DNA of 13,765 nucleotides from positions 3,505 through 17,269 of the forward strand of contig DIZP01000031.1 of assembly GCA_002429375.1 (NCBI GenBank), read 5' to 3'. Position 1 is the first letter of the stretch; the number at the start of each line of letters is the position of its first letter. The notes under the pieces were generated by a model. It was not told where the DNA came from. It searched no databases and saw only the letters and a program-made list of their open reading frames with translations. Source of the stretch: a bacterium UBA6025. Lineage in GTDB: Bacteria; Patescibacteriota; Saccharimonadia; Saccharimonadales; Saccharimonadaceae. Positions 12,708-13,765 of the stretch are shown here, one piece after another. Position numbers and translations under genes: made by a program.

Positions 12708-13765
12708 ATGACAAATGACACTTACAAATCCAAGATTGGCACCCTAATACAAGAGACACGGCAGTCGCGCGGACTCACTCAAACGCAACTTGCGGAAGCC
12801 CTAAACACCAGTCAAAGCGCCATTAATCGCATTGAAAAAGGCGGTCAAAATATCAGCCTTGAGATGTTAGCGCGTATTAGCGAAGTCCTGTCAAGCCAAA
12901 TCGTCACTGTAAACCAGCCAGGGATAATTAATTTTCACGTTGATGGCGGGCACAAACTCTCTGGCAGTATCACCGTCAACACCAGCAAAAATGCCGCCGT
13001 CGCCCTGTTGTGCGCTGCATTACTGAACCGTGGAACAACTACTCTGCGTAACGTCGCCCGGATAGAAGAAGTCAATCGCATCATCGAGGTTCTGAACAGT
13101 ATCGGCGTCAAAACTAGGTGGTTCGGCGACAACCACCTTGAAATTACCCCTCCCGCCAAGCTCAAACTCGACGACATGAACGTCGCGGCGGCGCGACGGA
13201 CGCGCAGTATTATCATGTTCTTGGGTCCACTGCTCCATCGCTACCAGTCGTTCAAACTTCCCTATGCCGGTGGCTGCAACTTGGGCGAGCGGACGGTCGA
13301 ACCACACCTGAGCGGACTGGCGTACTTTGGCCTCAAGGTAAAAACGGTCAAGGGTTTTTACGAGTCAACCGCCACGCCGATCAAACCTAAACGAGCCATC
13401 GTTCTGTCCGAACGGGGCGACACCGTGACCGAAAACCTGCTGACGGCTGCCGCTTTGAACGACGGAGTCACTGTCATTCGCAACGCCAGCCCTAACTACA
13501 TGGTGCAGGACCTCTGTTTCTTCCTTGAAAAACTCGGTGTCAAGATTGACGGTATCGGCACGACCACCCTAACCGTGCACGGTGTCCGTGACATCAATAA
13601 AAATGTCGAGTATTCGCCCAGCGAGGACCCGATCGAAGCGATGAGTTTTATCGCCGCTGCCATCGTCACCAAATCAGCCATCACCGTCAAACGGGCGCCG
13701 ATTGAATTCCTCGAGATTGAGCTAAAAACACTGGAAGACATGGGCTTCGACTACGAACTATCAGA
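12708..13765 (+). CDS. murA: XRE helix-turn-helix fused to UDP-GlcNAc enolpyruvyl transferase (MurA), 3' end cut
   Basis: 352 codons are visible and the frame runs off the window. Residues 8-63 form an XRE/Cro HTH: KIGTLIQETRQSRGLTQTQL, then AEALNTSQSAINRIEKG and LEMLARISEVL, with the LTQTQLAE turn and SAINRIEKG recognition helix clear. From about 75 it is MurA-type: SKNAA (93-97, Lys94/Asn95), RRTRSIIMFLGPL (163-175, Arg166 like Arg91 of E. coli), GGCNLGERTVEPHL (188-201, with catalytic Cys190, the fosfomycin target, and Arg195), and SEDPIEAMSF (305-314). MurA adds enolpyruvate to UDP-GlcNAc, the first committed step of peptidoglycan synthesis. Ordinary MurA starts near residue 75 here, so the HTH is a true extension in one continuous frame. 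The start is ATG 12708, 9 bases after TATAAT. Confidence 0.95.
   Translation, partial: MTNDTYKSKIGTLIQETRQSRGLTQTQLAEALNTSQSAINRIEKGGQNISLEMLARISEVLSSQIVTVNQPGIINFHVDGGHKLSGSITVNTSKNAAVALLCAALLNRGTTTLRNVARIEEVNRIIEVLNSIGVKTRWFGDNHLEITPPAKLKLDDMNVAAARRTRSIIMFLGPLLHRYQSFKLPYAGGCNLGERTVEPHLSGLAYFGLKVKTVKGFYESTATPIKPKRAIVLSERGDTVTENLLTAAALNDGVTVIRNASPNYMVQDLCFFLEKLGVKIDGIGTTTLTVHGVRDINKNVEYSPSEDPIEAMSFIAAAIVTKSAITVKRAPIEFLEIELKTLEDMGFDYELS

Noticed and set aside
12935..13741. Minus-strand frames inside XRE-murA
   Set aside because: They are antisense to a conserved enzyme with intact motifs.
1..13765. CRISPR array, prophage, IS element or restriction/defence genes
   Set aside because: No regularly spaced repeats, transposase, integrase or defence-family protein can be read in any frame.

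Overview
The window looks like chromosome of a Saccharibacteria (TM7, Patescibacteria) member. This is judged from protein character only: a run of small, modular type IV pilins with the GFTIVELL start, a MurA fused to an XRE helix-turn-helix, tight gene packing, and many genes that start directly behind a -10 box with no Shine-Dalgarno. UGA is used only as a stop, so the code is standard (unlike SR1/Gracilibacteria).

Layout. 1-1015 (all minus): a partial acidic protein, a YCII-like small protein, and a short ORF split by an in-frame TAA behind a strong promoter. 1064-4145 (minus): cydA, a half-length CydB-like subunit, then pyrD. This is a quinone-linked dihydroorotate dehydrogenase beside a quinol oxidase, so the genes could form a very short electron-transfer chain. 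4196-4767 (minus): tRNA-Lys(CTT) with its terminator, then a three-helix SemiSWEET-type PQ-loop protein with its own terminator and a 10-bp copy of the tRNA 3' end. 4905-5630 (minus): an unrecognised four-helix membrane protein. 5649-5976: a structured, apparently transcribed plus-strand RNA with a tRNA-like T-loop and CCA end. It faces tRNA-Arg(TCG) across a shared bidirectional terminator, and its 3' part is an inverted near-copy of the tRNA-Arg 3' half.

6030-11270 (plus): murB, then a three-gene overlapping pilin operon, then two single pilin genes with their own leaders. The third operon gene (694 aa) has a pilin N-terminus, a fibronectin-III-like domain and three diverged repeats of about 95 residues that resemble phage receptor-binding or tail-fibre C-terminal modules. 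It is a candidate pilus-tip adhesin for host recognition. No pilus motor, platform or prepilin peptidase gene lies in the window.

11333-13765: glyA (minus) and a divergent XRE-MurA fusion (plus, cut by the window end). They share a 94-bp intergenic region with overlapping extended -10 promoters and repeated TGATATA half-sites, a possible autoregulatory operator. MurB and MurA catalyse consecutive steps of UDP-MurNAc synthesis. The best candidates for something new are the pilin-adhesin, the XRE-MurA fusion with its operator, the half CydB, and the tRNA-like RNA.
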